A stretch of 64,000 bases of DNA from Flavobacterium xinjiangense (lineage in GTDB: Bacteria; Bacteroidota; Bacteroidia; Flavobacteriales; Flavobacteriaceae): assembly GCF_900142885.1 (NCBI RefSeq), contig NZ_FRCL01000006.1:124001-188000 (forward strand). Direction: 5' to 3'. Position numbers and translations under genes: made by a program. The notes below the pieces were generated by a model. That model had not been told where the DNA came from. It worked only from the letters and a program-made list of their open reading frames with translations, and made no database searches. Positions 44,554 to 53,579 of the stretch are shown piece by piece. Position 1 is the first letter of the stretch. Every line of letters begins with the position of its first letter.

Positions 44554-44597
44554 AGACTTTATAGTAAAATGAAAGTTATTACATATTCGACAAAATA

Positions 44598-44629
44598 AAA
44601 ACAGCATCACCTATTGGCAATGCTGTTTT
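44598..44629 (-). terminator. Terminator of the DUF2911 gene
   Basis: 10-bp stem AAAACAGCAT / ATGCTGTTTT (44598-44607 with 44620-44629), 12-nt loop, followed on the minus strand by a T-rich run. It lies 16 bp after the DUF2911 stop codon and marks the host side of the right prophage end. Confidence 0.85.
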
Positions 44630-44645
44630 ATAATTTAAAAGGATA

Positions 44646-45149
44646 TTACTTTACTGAAATTGGTATGATCCAATTATCCCAACTTAAGGAAATTGCATTT
44701 TTATCAATTGTATAAACTAATTTCTCAGCCATTGTTTCTGCAAGTTTTTGCTTTACAGAAACTCTTAACTGATCTTGTTTTTCATTATATTTATAAGCTC
44801 CCCATTGTTTTGCCTCTTTATTAAAAATGACAATGCATTCCTTTTCCTTTGGGATGATAAAAAAAGAGTATTTACCGGCAGGTAATTTTGATCCCCCAAT
44901 AGTAAGTTCTTTGTCTGTTTCAAAAGTCGTTGCCTCATCTGCACCAGCCCGCCATACTTCATTAAATGGAACTAAAGCACCCCAAATTTGCCTTCCTTTA
45001 ACCGACGGACTGCTATAATTTATACTAATTGTTGCTCCATTTATTTTACCTGCGGCTACAGCTTCCGGGCTAGCTTTCCCTTGTGCATTTACAAAATTGA
45101 CGAACAACAAAACGAAAGCTAAAAAAAGCATTTTTTTAAGTAAACCCAT
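44646..45149 (-). CDS. DUF2911 family exported protein
   Basis: A 167-residue beta-rich protein with a Sec signal peptide ending at about residue 22 (FVNAQG). Family motifs: ISINYSSPSVKGRQIWG, VPFNEVWRAGADEAT and LPAGKYSFFIIP. Function of DUF2911 is unknown; the protein is probably periplasmic or surface-exposed. Confidence 0.87.
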   Translation of the reverse strand: MGLLKKMLFLAFVLLFVNFVNAQGKASPEAVAAGKINGATISINYSSPSVKGRQIWGALVPFNEVWRAGADEATTFETDKELTIGGSKLPAGKYSFFIIPKEKECIVIFNKEAKQWGAYKYNEKQDQLRVSVKQKLAETMAEKLVYTIDKNAISLSWDNWIIPISVK

Positions 45150-45175
45150 GATTTAAAGTATTTTAGTTAGATATA

Positions 45176-45183
45176 CAAACTTA
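45176..45183 (-). promoter_or_regulatory. -7 promoter element for the DUF2911 gene
   Basis: CAAACTTA reads TAAGTTTG on the minus strand, matching TAnnTTTG, 27 bp upstream of the start codon. No -33 at normal spacing. Confidence 0.5.
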
Positions 45184-45334
45184 AAATAACTTTATCTAAA
45201 TAATTGTAAATTCTTACTAATTTTAAGAAAAAAATAAGGATTGTATAAATTATTGTTTTTACTATTAAATTGACCGTATTGTAATTATTTAATTTGTTAT
45301 TTTTACAATCAATACTATATTTATTTGTCGAACT

Positions 45335-47251
45335 ATGAATTCAATTGCTGAGCACATTGCTGATTTCTTAAAGGAATATCCACCATTTAATCATTTGACT
45401 TTTCAAGAATTATCTGAAATTGCTACTAGCATTCGCGTTGTAAATTTAGAAAAGCACAAAATATTATTTCAAATTAATGATGCTTTGCACGATAGTTTTT
45501 ATGTTGTGGCTTCTGGCGTCATCAATTTATCAGTTATAGCTGATGCTGAGGAGACATTATTGAACAAATGTCATGATGGCGATATTTTTGGTTTACGTCC
45601 GTTTTTTGCGAAAAACAATTACATGATGACTGCTAAAGCTAGAGAGGAAAGTATTGTTTATGCTATTCCTATCGCCACTTTTCGTCCTTTTGTAGCTAAC
45701 AATTCAGAAGTTTTAAATTTTTTATTGGAGAGCTTTGCAACAAATACACCTAATCCAAAAGATAAAGAAAATTTAAGAGGTAAATTGATTTCAGATAATG
45801 TATATTATTCAGATCAACAGTCTGAAATGCAGTATTTTCAATCTCTAAATTATAACAATTCTCCTTTAAAGACAACAATCACAAGTACAGTTTTAGAAGT
45901 TGCGCAACTCATGACCGAAACAATAATGAATAATGTCATTGTTTGTGATAATAATATGCCAATAGGCATTGTTACCGATAGTGATATGCGTTCAAAAATT
46001 GCAACTGGTAGATTTCCCCTAACAGCATCCGTAGATAAAATAATGTCGTCTCCGGTGATAACCGTGCAAGAGAATGTTTCCTTAGCAGAAGCGCAATTAC
46101 TTATGATAAAACACAATATGACTCATTTGTGTGTGACCCAGGATGGTACAAATAAATCTGCTGTAAAAGGAATAATTTCAGAAAGAGATTTAATCATTGC
46201 TCAAGCCAGTAATCCGGGTGTATTAATAAAAGAAATTAAACGTTCCCAAACTCCAAAAGATTTAAAACAAATACGAGAGCGATTAGCTGATCTTATTCAA
46301 AATTCGATTCATAAAAATATTCCTCTTTCTCATATAAATAATATTGCCAGCGAAATTAATATGGCACTTATTAAACGTTCAGTCGAATTATCAATTTTAG
46401 AATTAGGCTCCCCTCCTGCTCGTTTTGCTTGGTTAAGTATTGGTAGTCAAGGACGAAAAGAGCAGTTGCTACCAACGGATCAAGATAGTATTTTAATTTT
46501 TGAAGATGTAACACCTGATAAATATAGAGACGTAAAAGACTATTTTCTAAAATTAGGAAAAAAAACAACTGCAACTTTAGAGAAAATAGGTTATGAACTA
46601 TGTCCAAATGGGCATATGGGAAGCAATATGCTTTGGTGTAAATCATTGACAGACTGGGTAAAACAGTACAACAGCTGGATGAATACCCCAGGTGAAAACA
46701 GTAACGATTTGAGCAGTATTTTCTTTGATTATGAAATTGCGTTTGGAGAACAAAAAATTGAGGAAGCCATAACTAATACCGTTTTCAAAAATGCTAAAAA
46801 CAATACTTTGTTCTTTGACTTTTTAGGAAATGATGCCCTAAGAAAAAATGCTCCTTTGACTTTTTTCAAAAATTTCAATGTGGAAGAAGAAGGACCAAAC
46901 AAAAATAAATTTGATATAAAAACACGTGCTTTAATGCCATTAATAGATGGCGCCCGTTTGTTTGCTTTAAATTATAATATCAAAGGAATCAATAATACTT
47001 ACCAAAGATTCAAACAATTAGCAATTACCGATGTCAAAAATTCAGAAATTTATCTTAATTGTGCCGAAGCCTTTTTGGTTTTGTCAAAATTTAGAACAAT
47101 AGAAGGTTTGAAGAATGATGATTCCGGTCAATTTATAAATTTGAATGAATTATCAAAAATTGATAGAGAAAAATTAAAAAGCGCACTAGCTCCAATGAAA
47201 GAATTAGAGGAATTAATAAAAAGTAAATTTCAACTTACGCAATTTTCATAA
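45335..47251 (+). CDS. CNB-CBS-DUF294 nucleotidyltransferase-like protein
   Basis: A 638-residue cytoplasmic sensor protein. Order of domains: cyclic-nucleotide-binding-like (about 1-140), a pair of CBS domains (about 185-295; GIVTDSDMRSK and GIISERDLI), a nucleotidyltransferase-like DUF294 region with GSQGRKEQLLPTDQD near 370-385 (GS...DxD motif kept), and a C-terminal helical domain (about 490-635). Such proteins are often found near acetate genes; acetyl-CoA synthetase lies 6 kb away. Role probably regulatory modification, partner unknown. Confidence 0.85.
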   Translation: MNSIAEHIADFLKEYPPFNHLTFQELSEIATSIRVVNLEKHKILFQINDALHDSFYVVASGVINLSVIADAEETLLNKCHDGDIFGLRPFFAKNNYMMTAKAREESIVYAIPIATFRPFVANNSEVLNFLLESFATNTPNPKDKENLRGKLISDNVYYSDQQSEMQYFQSLNYNNSPLKTTITSTVLEVAQLMTETIMNNVIVCDNNMPIGIVTDSDMRSKIATGRFPLTASVDKIMSSPVITVQENVSLAEAQLLMIKHNMTHLCVTQDGTNKSAVKGIISERDLIIAQASNPGVLIKEIKRSQTPKDLKQIRERLADLIQNSIHKNIPLSHINNIASEINMALIKRSVELSILELGSPPARFAWLSIGSQGRKEQLLPTDQDSILIFEDVTPDKYRDVKDYFLKLGKKTTATLEKIGYELCPNGHMGSNMLWCKSLTDWVKQYNSWMNTPGENSNDLSSIFFDYEIAFGEQKIEEAITNTVFKNAKNNTLFFDFLGNDALRKNAPLTFFKNFNVEEEGPNKNKFDIKTRALMPLIDGARLFALNYNIKGINNTYQRFKQLAITDVKNSEIYLNCAEAFLVLSKFRTIEGLKNDDSGQFINLNELSKIDREKLKSALAPMKELEELIKSKFQLTQFS

Positions 47252-47254
47252 AGT

Positions 47255-47851
47255 ATGATCGATTGGCTGAAAAATATAAATAAAGAGCATCCCGAATTTT
47301 GGAAGGAATATCTTTCTAAATTTGATAAAAAATCAAAACGATTCGTAATTTTATCGACTGAAACTTCTGGTTTAAATCCGGTAAAAGACGTTATTCTATC
47401 TATTGGCTCATTTGCGGTAATCGATAACAGTGTTGTTATTGGGGATAGTTTTGAAGCCGTTTTGCTGCAATATAAATTTCTTCACGATAATGGACTTTCA
47501 AACGAATTTATCGTAGAGAGTAAAATGAAAAAATTAGGTGAACTTGAGGCTATTAAATCACTGATTGAATTCCTTGGAAATGCTGTATTGGTGGGACATC
47601 ATATTGATTTTGATGTAGAAATGATTAATGCCGCACTGGAAAGACTAGATTGCGGGCGCCTAAAAAATGAAGCTTTAGATATTGATGTAATGTATCGTAA
47701 ACTCCAAGATATCAACAATAGGCAATTTTCATTAGACGAATTAAGTACCATATACAACTTACCCAAAAGTGATCGTAATTCTTCCTCCGAAGACGCTTAT
47801 AGAATTGCTTTACTTTTCTTAAAATTAAAGTCCAGATTGGGAATTAAATAA
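47255..47851 (+). CDS. DnaQ-like 3'-5' exonuclease family protein with altered catalytic motifs
   Basis: A 198-residue DEDDh-type fold, 3 bp after the DUF294 gene and surely cotranscribed. Motif I, normally DTETTGL, reads STETSGLNP, so the first metal-binding aspartate is serine. Motif II keeps the aspartate in GHHIDFDVE. Motif III, normally HxxxxD, reads NSSSED, with Asn for the His. Two of the catalytic residues therefore look missing, and activity may be lost or changed. It could be a binding partner of the DUF294 protein. Confidence 0.8.
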   Translation: MIDWLKNINKEHPEFWKEYLSKFDKKSKRFVILSTETSGLNPVKDVILSIGSFAVIDNSVVIGDSFEAVLLQYKFLHDNGLSNEFIVESKMKKLGELEAIKSLIEFLGNAVLVGHHIDFDVEMINAALERLDCGRLKNEALDIDVMYRKLQDINNRQFSLDELSTIYNLPKSDRNSSSEDAYRIALLFLKLKSRLGIK

Positions 47852-47868
47852 CAATTTTATCTATAAAA

Positions 47869-48354
47869 TCAAAGGGTAATACCTTTCCAAAAACTCCCGT
47901 GATGTGAAATCGAAACGGGCTTTTTTATTTCACTAAAATCATCAATTATATATGGAATTCCGTTTGTTTTACAGATTTTAGCATCTACTTTTATCTCCTT
48001 AATTTGACTAAAATAATTTTCTTCCGTAACCGCAATTGTATAAATATTGTCTTCTGAAATTTTGGTTTTTGTATGATAGATATTCCCATTACAGAGAACC
48101 GTTCCTGAAGTTTCGCTTTCGTATAAACATACAAGTTGCAAAGGGAAATACATTCTAATATTCGTCTGCCTATTATAGATTTTATAAGCAGCTTCTTTTC
48201 TGGTCCATAAGTTCCAAACCATTACTTCCGGACTCTCGGCACTAGTAATAAGCAGCTGTTCCTGTTGCGTAAAAATTTTATCCAAAAAACCTTTCCGCTT
48301 CCAGTTGCTTTCTTTTTTGGCTAAAGCCAAATCTACTATATCGTTTCCAATCAC
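47869..48354 (-). CDS. 4'-phosphopantetheinyl transferase
   Basis: A 161-residue enzyme that loads the phosphopantetheine arm from CoA onto carrier proteins. Motifs: GNDIVDLALAKKE at the N-terminus (metal-binding Asp) and WTRKEAAYKIY (Glu and Lys of the active site) near 75. It is the last gene of the polyketide cluster and would activate the carrier protein encoded next to it. Confidence 0.87.
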   Translation of the reverse strand: MIGNDIVDLALAKKESNWKRKGFLDKIFTQQEQLLITSAESPEVMVWNLWTRKEAAYKIYNRQTNIRMYFPLQLVCLYESETSGTVLCNGNIYHTKTKISEDNIYTIAVTEENYFSQIKEIKVDAKICKTNGIPYIIDDFSEIKKPVSISHHGSFWKGITL

Positions 48355-48379
48355 CTTATTTATCTATTTTGAATACCAC

Positions 48380-48640
48380 TTATTCTTTTTCTGATAATTT
48401 AGCGTCAATAATTTCCATTGCTGCTTTTACGTTGATCATTCGTTCCATCGATTCATTATCAATTACAATGTTGTATTTTTCTTCTATATCTAAAATAACA
48501 TCAACTAAATTAGCAGAGTTAATTTTCAAGTCATTGATGAAATCAGTTTCTTCCGTCAATGTGTCAAATGCTTCCTGATTTGCAATGTACGGTTTAACAA
48601 TACTTTTTAATTCTTCAATTGTTTGTTCTTTATTCATATT
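48380..48640 (-). CDS. Acyl carrier protein
   Basis: An 86-residue four-helix carrier. The phosphopantetheine serine is in LKINSANLVDVILDIEEKY, where the usual DSL reads NSA, as in carrier proteins of aryl-polyene-type clusters. ATG at 48640 is chosen over a TTG eight codons upstream. It lies between the PPTase and ketosynthase genes and probably serves the ketosynthase of the cluster. Confidence 0.87.
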   Translation of the reverse strand, partial: NMNKEQTIEELKSIVKPYIANQEAFDTLTEETDFINDLKINSANLVDVILDIEEKYNIVIDNESMERMINVKAAMEIIDAKLSEKE

Positions 48641-48735
48641 TAATTTTTTAGCCAACAAAGGCAATAAGTTGAGACGTTTATTTATTAGTTCTAATTAGAT
48701 ATTTATTTTTGATTCTGCTTTTTCCCTGAATTATA

Positions 48736-50010
48736 CTAGGATTTGAATTTCTTAAAAATTACACAACCATTCACATCTCCAAAACCAAAACTCGCTTTTG
48801 CTATGATATTTAATTTTGTTTCAATTACTTTTCTTGGGATTCTAGAATCATCAATAAGCGTAGTAATCTCAGGGTGTAAATCTTCACAATTAATATTTGG
48901 AAAAACAAATCCCTTATGCAATTGCAATATCGAAGCTACACTTTCAATGCTACCTGCGCCAGATAAACAATGACCCACCATTGATTTTAAAGAATTTATA
49001 TACGGAAAATCAATTCCCTTTCTTCCTAAAGCTTCACTCCAATTCTGGATTTCTAAACTATCTTTTGATGTTGCTGTCAAGTGTCCATTAATAGCATCGA
49101 TCTCATTTGCATGAATTCCTGCATTTTCAATAGCATTTTTTATACATTTCTGAACGGCGACAGGATTTGGCGCAGTCATAGTTCCTAATCCACGTTGGCC
49201 GCCAGAATTTACATTTCCGCCTAAAACTTCGGCGTAAATTTTTGCCCCGCGAGCTAACGCAGTTTCTAAATCTTCCAAAACCACCGCTCCTGCTCCGCTT
49301 CCAGGGACAAACCCCGAAGCACTAACACTCATTGGCCTTGAACCTTGAGCTGGCGAATCATTATGTTTAAAAGTACAAACGCGCATAGCATCGAATCCAC
49401 CCCAAATATAAGGGCCAGAATCACTAGTGCTTCCTGCCAAAATACGTTTTGCCTGACCTGATTGTATACGTTCGTAAGCCATGAGAATACTTTCGGTTCC
49501 AGTAGTACAAGCTGAGGAATTCGTGGTTACCTGATTTCCTAAACCTAATTTCCCTCCTAAATAAGCGCTCACACCACTATTCATTGTTTGTGCCACGGCA
49601 GTACTTCCTAGCCTTCTAGTTTGAAAATCATCAATTTTATAAATACTTTCTCTAAATTTATCAATTCCAGAAGTTCCAGTGCCAAAAATGGTCCCACTAT
49701 CCCAATCAGGATCCTCATTGATTTCCATTGCTAATCCCGCGTCTTTCCAAGCATCTATTCCTGCAATCACGCCATATAAAATACCCGTTGAATTGAAATT
49801 TCGAAGTTCTAATTCAGTGAAATATTGCAATGCTAATTCTGTAGAAACTTCAGGCTTTCCGGAAATCTGACAGGAAAATTGTAATCTTTCTAATTCAGGA
49901 TCCTTTTTAATGCCTGAAATACCATTTTTTATTGCATGAGTAAACGCATTAAGCCCTACTCCATTTGGAGCAACAACACCAAGTCCCGTAATAACTACTC
50001 TTTTTTGCAT
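48736..50010 (-). CDS. Beta-ketoacyl-ACP synthase, FabF-like
   Basis: A 424-residue condensing enzyme. The nucleophile Cys168 lies in TTNSSACTTGTES; the two histidines are in NGHLTATSKD and SMVGHCLSGAGS, completing the Cys-His-His set. It extends acyl-ACP chains and, with the adjacent dehydratase and carrier protein, could make a dedicated acyl starter for the type III synthase. Confidence 0.88.
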   Translation of the reverse strand: MQKRVVITGLGVVAPNGVGLNAFTHAIKNGISGIKKDPELERLQFSCQISGKPEVSTELALQYFTELELRNFNSTGILYGVIAGIDAWKDAGLAMEINEDPDWDSGTIFGTGTSGIDKFRESIYKIDDFQTRRLGSTAVAQTMNSGVSAYLGGKLGLGNQVTTNSSACTTGTESILMAYERIQSGQAKRILAGSTSDSGPYIWGGFDAMRVCTFKHNDSPAQGSRPMSVSASGFVPGSGAGAVVLEDLETALARGAKIYAEVLGGNVNSGGQRGLGTMTAPNPVAVQKCIKNAIENAGIHANEIDAINGHLTATSKDSLEIQNWSEALGRKGIDFPYINSLKSMVGHCLSGAGSIESVASILQLHKGFVFPNINCEDLHPEITTLIDDSRIPRKVIETKLNIIAKASFGFGDVNGCVIFKKFKS

Positions 50011-50049
50011 ACAAAAAATAATTTATAAACCATTAAGGCATTAAGAATA

Positions 50050-50496
50050 TTAAGTTATTTCACTCTTTGAAACTATCATTCCAGCTACTGTTCCTGTGCA
50101 AACAACATCTTCTTTTTCGTTTTTCATAATGACTTTACATTTTAGTTTTCCAAATCTAAAATATATTTTTTCCGAAATCACAATCACTTTTTCATTTGGG
50201 AAAACAGGTTTTAAAAAATCTATTTCTGTTGATGTTAAGGCAATTGAAGTACTCTTACTAAATGTATTATTTAACAAAAATATACCTAGACAAACCAACC
50301 CAATTTGAGCCATAACTTCGGTTAAAATAACACCTGGAGTAACTGGAAAATCTTTAAAATGTCCTTTATAAAAATCGAGATTTTCATCAAAAGTGTAACT
50401 GCCCTCTACTCCATTTTCATCAATATGGGATATTTCGTCCACAAATAGAAAAGGCTTTGAATATGGCAATTGTGCTATGATATCTTGGCTATTCAT
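50050..50496 (-). CDS. FabZ/FabA-like hotdog 3-hydroxyacyl-ACP dehydratase
   Basis: A 148-residue hotdog protein. PYSKPFLFVDEIS, then FYKGHFKDFPVTPGVILTE with the catalytic His, match FabZ-type dehydratases. It lies 8 bp after the type III synthase gene. Likely works with the FabF-like enzyme on cluster-specific chains. Confidence 0.83.
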   Translation of the reverse strand: MNSQDIIAQLPYSKPFLFVDEISHIDENGVEGSYTFDENLDFYKGHFKDFPVTPGVILTEVMAQIGLVCLGIFLLNNTFSKSTSIALTSTEIDFLKPVFPNEKVIVISEKIYFRFGKLKCKVIMKNEKEDVVCTGTVAGMIVSKSEIT

Positions 50497-50504
50497 TTTC
50501 GTGT

Positions 50505-51557
50505 TTAAAACTGGAGTAATACTCGTTGTGCTGAAAATCCTGGCCCAAAACTCAGCATCAATCCTTTTGACCCTTTTTCCGGATTTCCATCTATAATTCT
50601 TTCAAGAACATATAAAACAGTAGCGCTCGACATATTCCCATACAAGCGTAATACTTCTTTGGTATCGTTTATATTTTTTCCTAAATCAGAAAATAAAGCT
50701 TCAACCGTTTGTACAATTTTCTTTCCTCCTGGATGAAAAATTAAATGGTCAATCTCTTTCATTTGTAGAGTATTTCTTTCTAAGAAAGGATGAATGATAT
50801 CCGGAAAATGCGAAGCTATCGTTTCCGGAACTTCAATATCTAAAACCATCTGCAAGCCTGAATTGGTGAGCTTAAAACCCATCATATGAATGTTATCATA
50901 AAAATGATACATTTCCTCCGCCAGAATTTCGGGTCCTTCATCATCTTCATGGGAAGAAAGCAAAACACAAGCGGCTCCATCACCAAAAATTGCCGCACTT
51001 ACAATGTTTGCCATCGAAAAATCATCTAATTGAAACGTTGCAGTCGGACTTTCGACAGCAATTACTGCAGCTCGTTTTCCAGGATTAGCCTGCAAGAAAT
51101 TTTTAGCATAGATAATTCCAGAAATTCCTGCCGCACAGCCCATTTCAGTGACTGGAAGCCGTACAATATCCTGACGCAATTTCAATTTATTAATTAAATA
51201 GGCATCTAATGAAGGAATCATTATACCAGTGCAACTTACGGTGATGATGTAATCTAAATCCTCTGGATTCCAATTCGCTTTTTTCAACGCTTTTTCTAGC
51301 ACTTTTTCACCTAATTCAATCACTTCACGTACATATATATCGTTGCGTTCTTCAAAAGATGTTTTAGTAAAAACCTCTATTGGATCCATAATGGAATATC
51401 GCTTATCGACTGCAGCACCTTCAAAAATTTTCTTTACTTTTCTAATGAAACGTTCGTCTTGTCCGACCAACCAAGCATCCAAAAAAGGAATAATTTCGTC
51501 CGTATTTCTCGAATATTTTGGTAATTGTTTGCTTACCGTTTTTATTTTTACACTCAT
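50505..51557 (-). CDS. Type III polyketide synthase (chalcone/stilbene synthase-like)
   Basis: A 350-residue homodimeric condensing enzyme that extends an acyl starter with malonyl-CoA. Cys141 in VTEMGCAAG, His in LIFHPGGKK and Asn in LYGNMSSAT complete the triad. The ATG at 51557 overlaps the methyltransferase stop (ATGA), which is why I choose it over an ATG 14 codons upstream. Bacterial relatives make alkylpyrones or alkylresorcinols; the product here is unknown. Confidence 0.9.
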   Translation of the reverse strand: MSVKIKTVSKQLPKYSRNTDEIIPFLDAWLVGQDERFIRKVKKIFEGAAVDKRYSIMDPIEVFTKTSFEERNDIYVREVIELGEKVLEKALKKANWNPEDLDYIITVSCTGIMIPSLDAYLINKLKLRQDIVRLPVTEMGCAAGISGIIYAKNFLQANPGKRAAVIAVESPTATFQLDDFSMANIVSAAIFGDGAACVLLSSHEDDEGPEILAEEMYHFYDNIHMMGFKLTNSGLQMVLDIEVPETIASHFPDIIHPFLERNTLQMKEIDHLIFHPGGKKIVQTVEALFSDLGKNINDTKEVLRLYGNMSSATVLYVLERIIDGNPEKGSKGLMLSFGPGFSAQRVLLQF

Positions 51558-52267
51558 ATTTTTGAAATTATCCATTGGTATCGGAAAGCCCATTCCCATT
51601 GGATTTTATAGTTGCTGAACTTTAATTTTTCTGAAAAATTTATCAATTCTACTTTTTTAAACCCTCTTAAAATTGAAATTAATCCGTCTTCTCGTGACAT
51701 ATCATTCAATCTAAAGACAAAACACAGTGCTTGAAATAGACGATAGGATATTGCACTCCTCTGCAGGTCATTAATAACAATTCCAATATTCGAATTGGCA
51801 TTAAACACATTTAATAAATGAATTATTTCATTGTCTTTAAAATGATGCAATGTCAAAGTACACAAAACAATATCGTATTTTAATTCGTTAAAAGATTTAT
51901 CAAATATGTCCTCACATTGGTACCTTATATTAGGATAATTTTGAGATAATTGTTGCGCGTGATTAACCGTGAAGTTATTTGCATCAATTCCTATCAGTTG
52001 AAGGTTTAAATTATTTTTTAACCCATAGTCTGACAAGGTTCGCAACATATCACCATTACCACAGCCTACATCCACTATTGTAATTGCTGTTGTTTTGGAA
52101 ATGTTTCCTATCAGTTGCTGAACACCTCGTAAAGTTAGCTGGTTTCCTCCTAAGAGCTGGTTAATTTTGGCAATTTTGTCTAAGGCATCACGTAAGATTT
52201 CTCCTTCCATGGCAAAATCGTCCATAGTTTCAGGTTCGTTCGTTCTATATTTAGTATTTAGAAGCAT
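51554..52267 (-). CDS. SAM-dependent methyltransferase of the polyketide cluster
   Basis: A 237-residue class I methyltransferase. The SAM-binding motif is IVDVGCGNGDMLRTL near residue 70, followed by LIGIDAN and DIVLCTLTLHHF. It starts directly after the oxidoreductase stop codon and overlaps the synthase start by 4 bp. Probably methylates the polyketide product, similar in layout to BpsB-type partners. Confidence 0.87.
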   Translation of the reverse strand: MLLNTKYRTNEPETMDDFAMEGEILRDALDKIAKINQLLGGNQLTLRGVQQLIGNISKTTAITIVDVGCGNGDMLRTLSDYGLKNNLNLQLIGIDANNFTVNHAQQLSQNYPNIRYQCEDIFDKSFNELKYDIVLCTLTLHHFKDNEIIHLLNVFNANSNIGIVINDLQRSAISYRLFQALCFVFRLNDMSREDGLISILRGFKKVELINFSEKLKFSNYKIQWEWAFRYQWIISKI

Positions 52268-53398
52268 TTATAAGTTTAAAATTATAGGTTTCCCGTGCGT
52301 CTTTTTAATAATTTTTGGCAATAAAAACGGAAATATAATTAATATACGCATCAATACAGCAGATATTTTTTGCTTCTGTAAAAGATTCGATAAAAATCTT
52401 CCCATTTTAAGTCTTTTCTTGAAATTAAAATTCCATTCCTGAATGTATTTTTCTTCTAATTCATTTCTAGAGCTGATTTCTTTATTGAAATATTTATCAA
52501 TTAATTCTGAAACAATTTTAGCACTATGAACAGCCATTGCCATTCCGTTTCCGCATAAAGGATGAATTAATCCAGCCGTGTCACCAATCATTAAAATATG
52601 ATTTTCAACAGTTTGTTTTTCCTCAAAACAAATTTGGCTAATCGTTAAAGGCTTTTCAAAAAGCAAGTTACTTTTTTCAAAAATTACTTTTAAATATGGA
52701 TTCTGGTAAACTACTTTTTCTTGATAGTCGTCAATGTTTTTATATTTTTTAAAAGTTTTATAATCAGCTAAATAACAAATATTAATGATATTGTTTTCTA
52801 CTTTTGAAACCCCGCAATACCCACCTTTAAAATTATGTAAACCAACCAGATGATCCGCAAAATCTCCTGAATAATGTGCTTTTACTGCCAACCAAGGAGA
52901 CTTTTTCTGAATAAAATTACGATTTAATTTCTGATCAATATTGGACCGTTTTCCAAAAGCACCAATTACAATCTCCGATTTTAAAATGGTTTTATCAGAA
53001 GTGGTTATTGTGAATTCATCGTTATTAAAAACAATCGATTCTACCGTGTCTTTGATTATTTCGCAGCCATTTGAAATTGCTTTCTTATATAGATATGCGT
53101 CCAGAGTAAAGCGGCTAATTCCGAATCCTCCAAGAGGCAAACTGTTCTTAATTATTTTTCCAGAAACCGTTGAAAATTCAAGATGAGTAATATTTGTAGG
53201 ATACAAATCTGCAATATCTAAATTAAGCCAATTGAAATATGGCAAAACTTCATTCGATATGTATTCTCCGCAAACTTTGTGTTTTGGAAATTCATTTTTT
53301 TCAACAACGGTAACTTGGAATCCAATTTTGGATAAATGAATTGCAGCAGTCAAACCTGCTAAACCGCCACCAATAATTAAGACTTCTTTATTTTTCAT
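52268..53398 (-). CDS. FAD-dependent oxidoreductase (geranylgeranyl-reductase/hydroxylase-like)
   Basis: A 376-residue flavoprotein. The N-terminal dinucleotide motif IIGGGLAGLTAAIHLSKIG and the second motif LMIGDTAGLIHPLCGNGMAM near 280 place it with the aromatic hydroxylase and geranylgeranyl reductase group. It is the first gene of the seven-gene unit. Likely tailors the polyketide, for instance by ring hydroxylation (inference). Confidence 0.85.
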   Translation of the reverse strand: MKNKEVLIIGGGLAGLTAAIHLSKIGFQVTVVEKNEFPKHKVCGEYISNEVLPYFNWLNLDIADLYPTNITHLEFSTVSGKIIKNSLPLGGFGISRFTLDAYLYKKAISNGCEIIKDTVESIVFNNDEFTITTSDKTILKSEIVIGAFGKRSNIDQKLNRNFIQKKSPWLAVKAHYSGDFADHLVGLHNFKGGYCGVSKVENNIINICYLADYKTFKKYKNIDDYQEKVVYQNPYLKVIFEKSNLLFEKPLTISQICFEEKQTVENHILMIGDTAGLIHPLCGNGMAMAVHSAKIVSELIDKYFNKEISSRNELEEKYIQEWNFNFKKRLKMGRFLSNLLQKQKISAVLMRILIIFPFLLPKIIKKTHGKPIILNL

Positions 53399-53546
53399 AC
53401 AGAAGTAAATTTATGGATTTGTTTGAGAATGTAGCTATACAATTTAATATAAAACTTACATAATTAATTTGATTAATTCCTTGTATGATAAGAGTGGACA
53501 CATTTCATTATTTTTAGAAGCCAAACAATTAATCCAGTCCAAAAAA

Positions 53547-53570
53547 AAGCTGTTTGATTACAAACAGCTT
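53547..53570 (-). terminator. Terminator of the acetyl-CoA synthetase gene
   Basis: Perfect 10-bp stem AAGCTGTTTG / CAAACAGCTT with a 4-nt loop; on the minus strand a run of T follows (53541-53548). It lies 9 bp after the acs stop codon. Confidence 0.9.
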
Positions 53571-53579
53571 CTAATTCAT

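Noticed and set aside
51558..51599. Fourteen-residue N-terminal extension of the type III synthase
   Set aside because: It overlaps methyltransferase coding sequence, while the ATG at 51557 gives a classic ATGA overlap and normal length.
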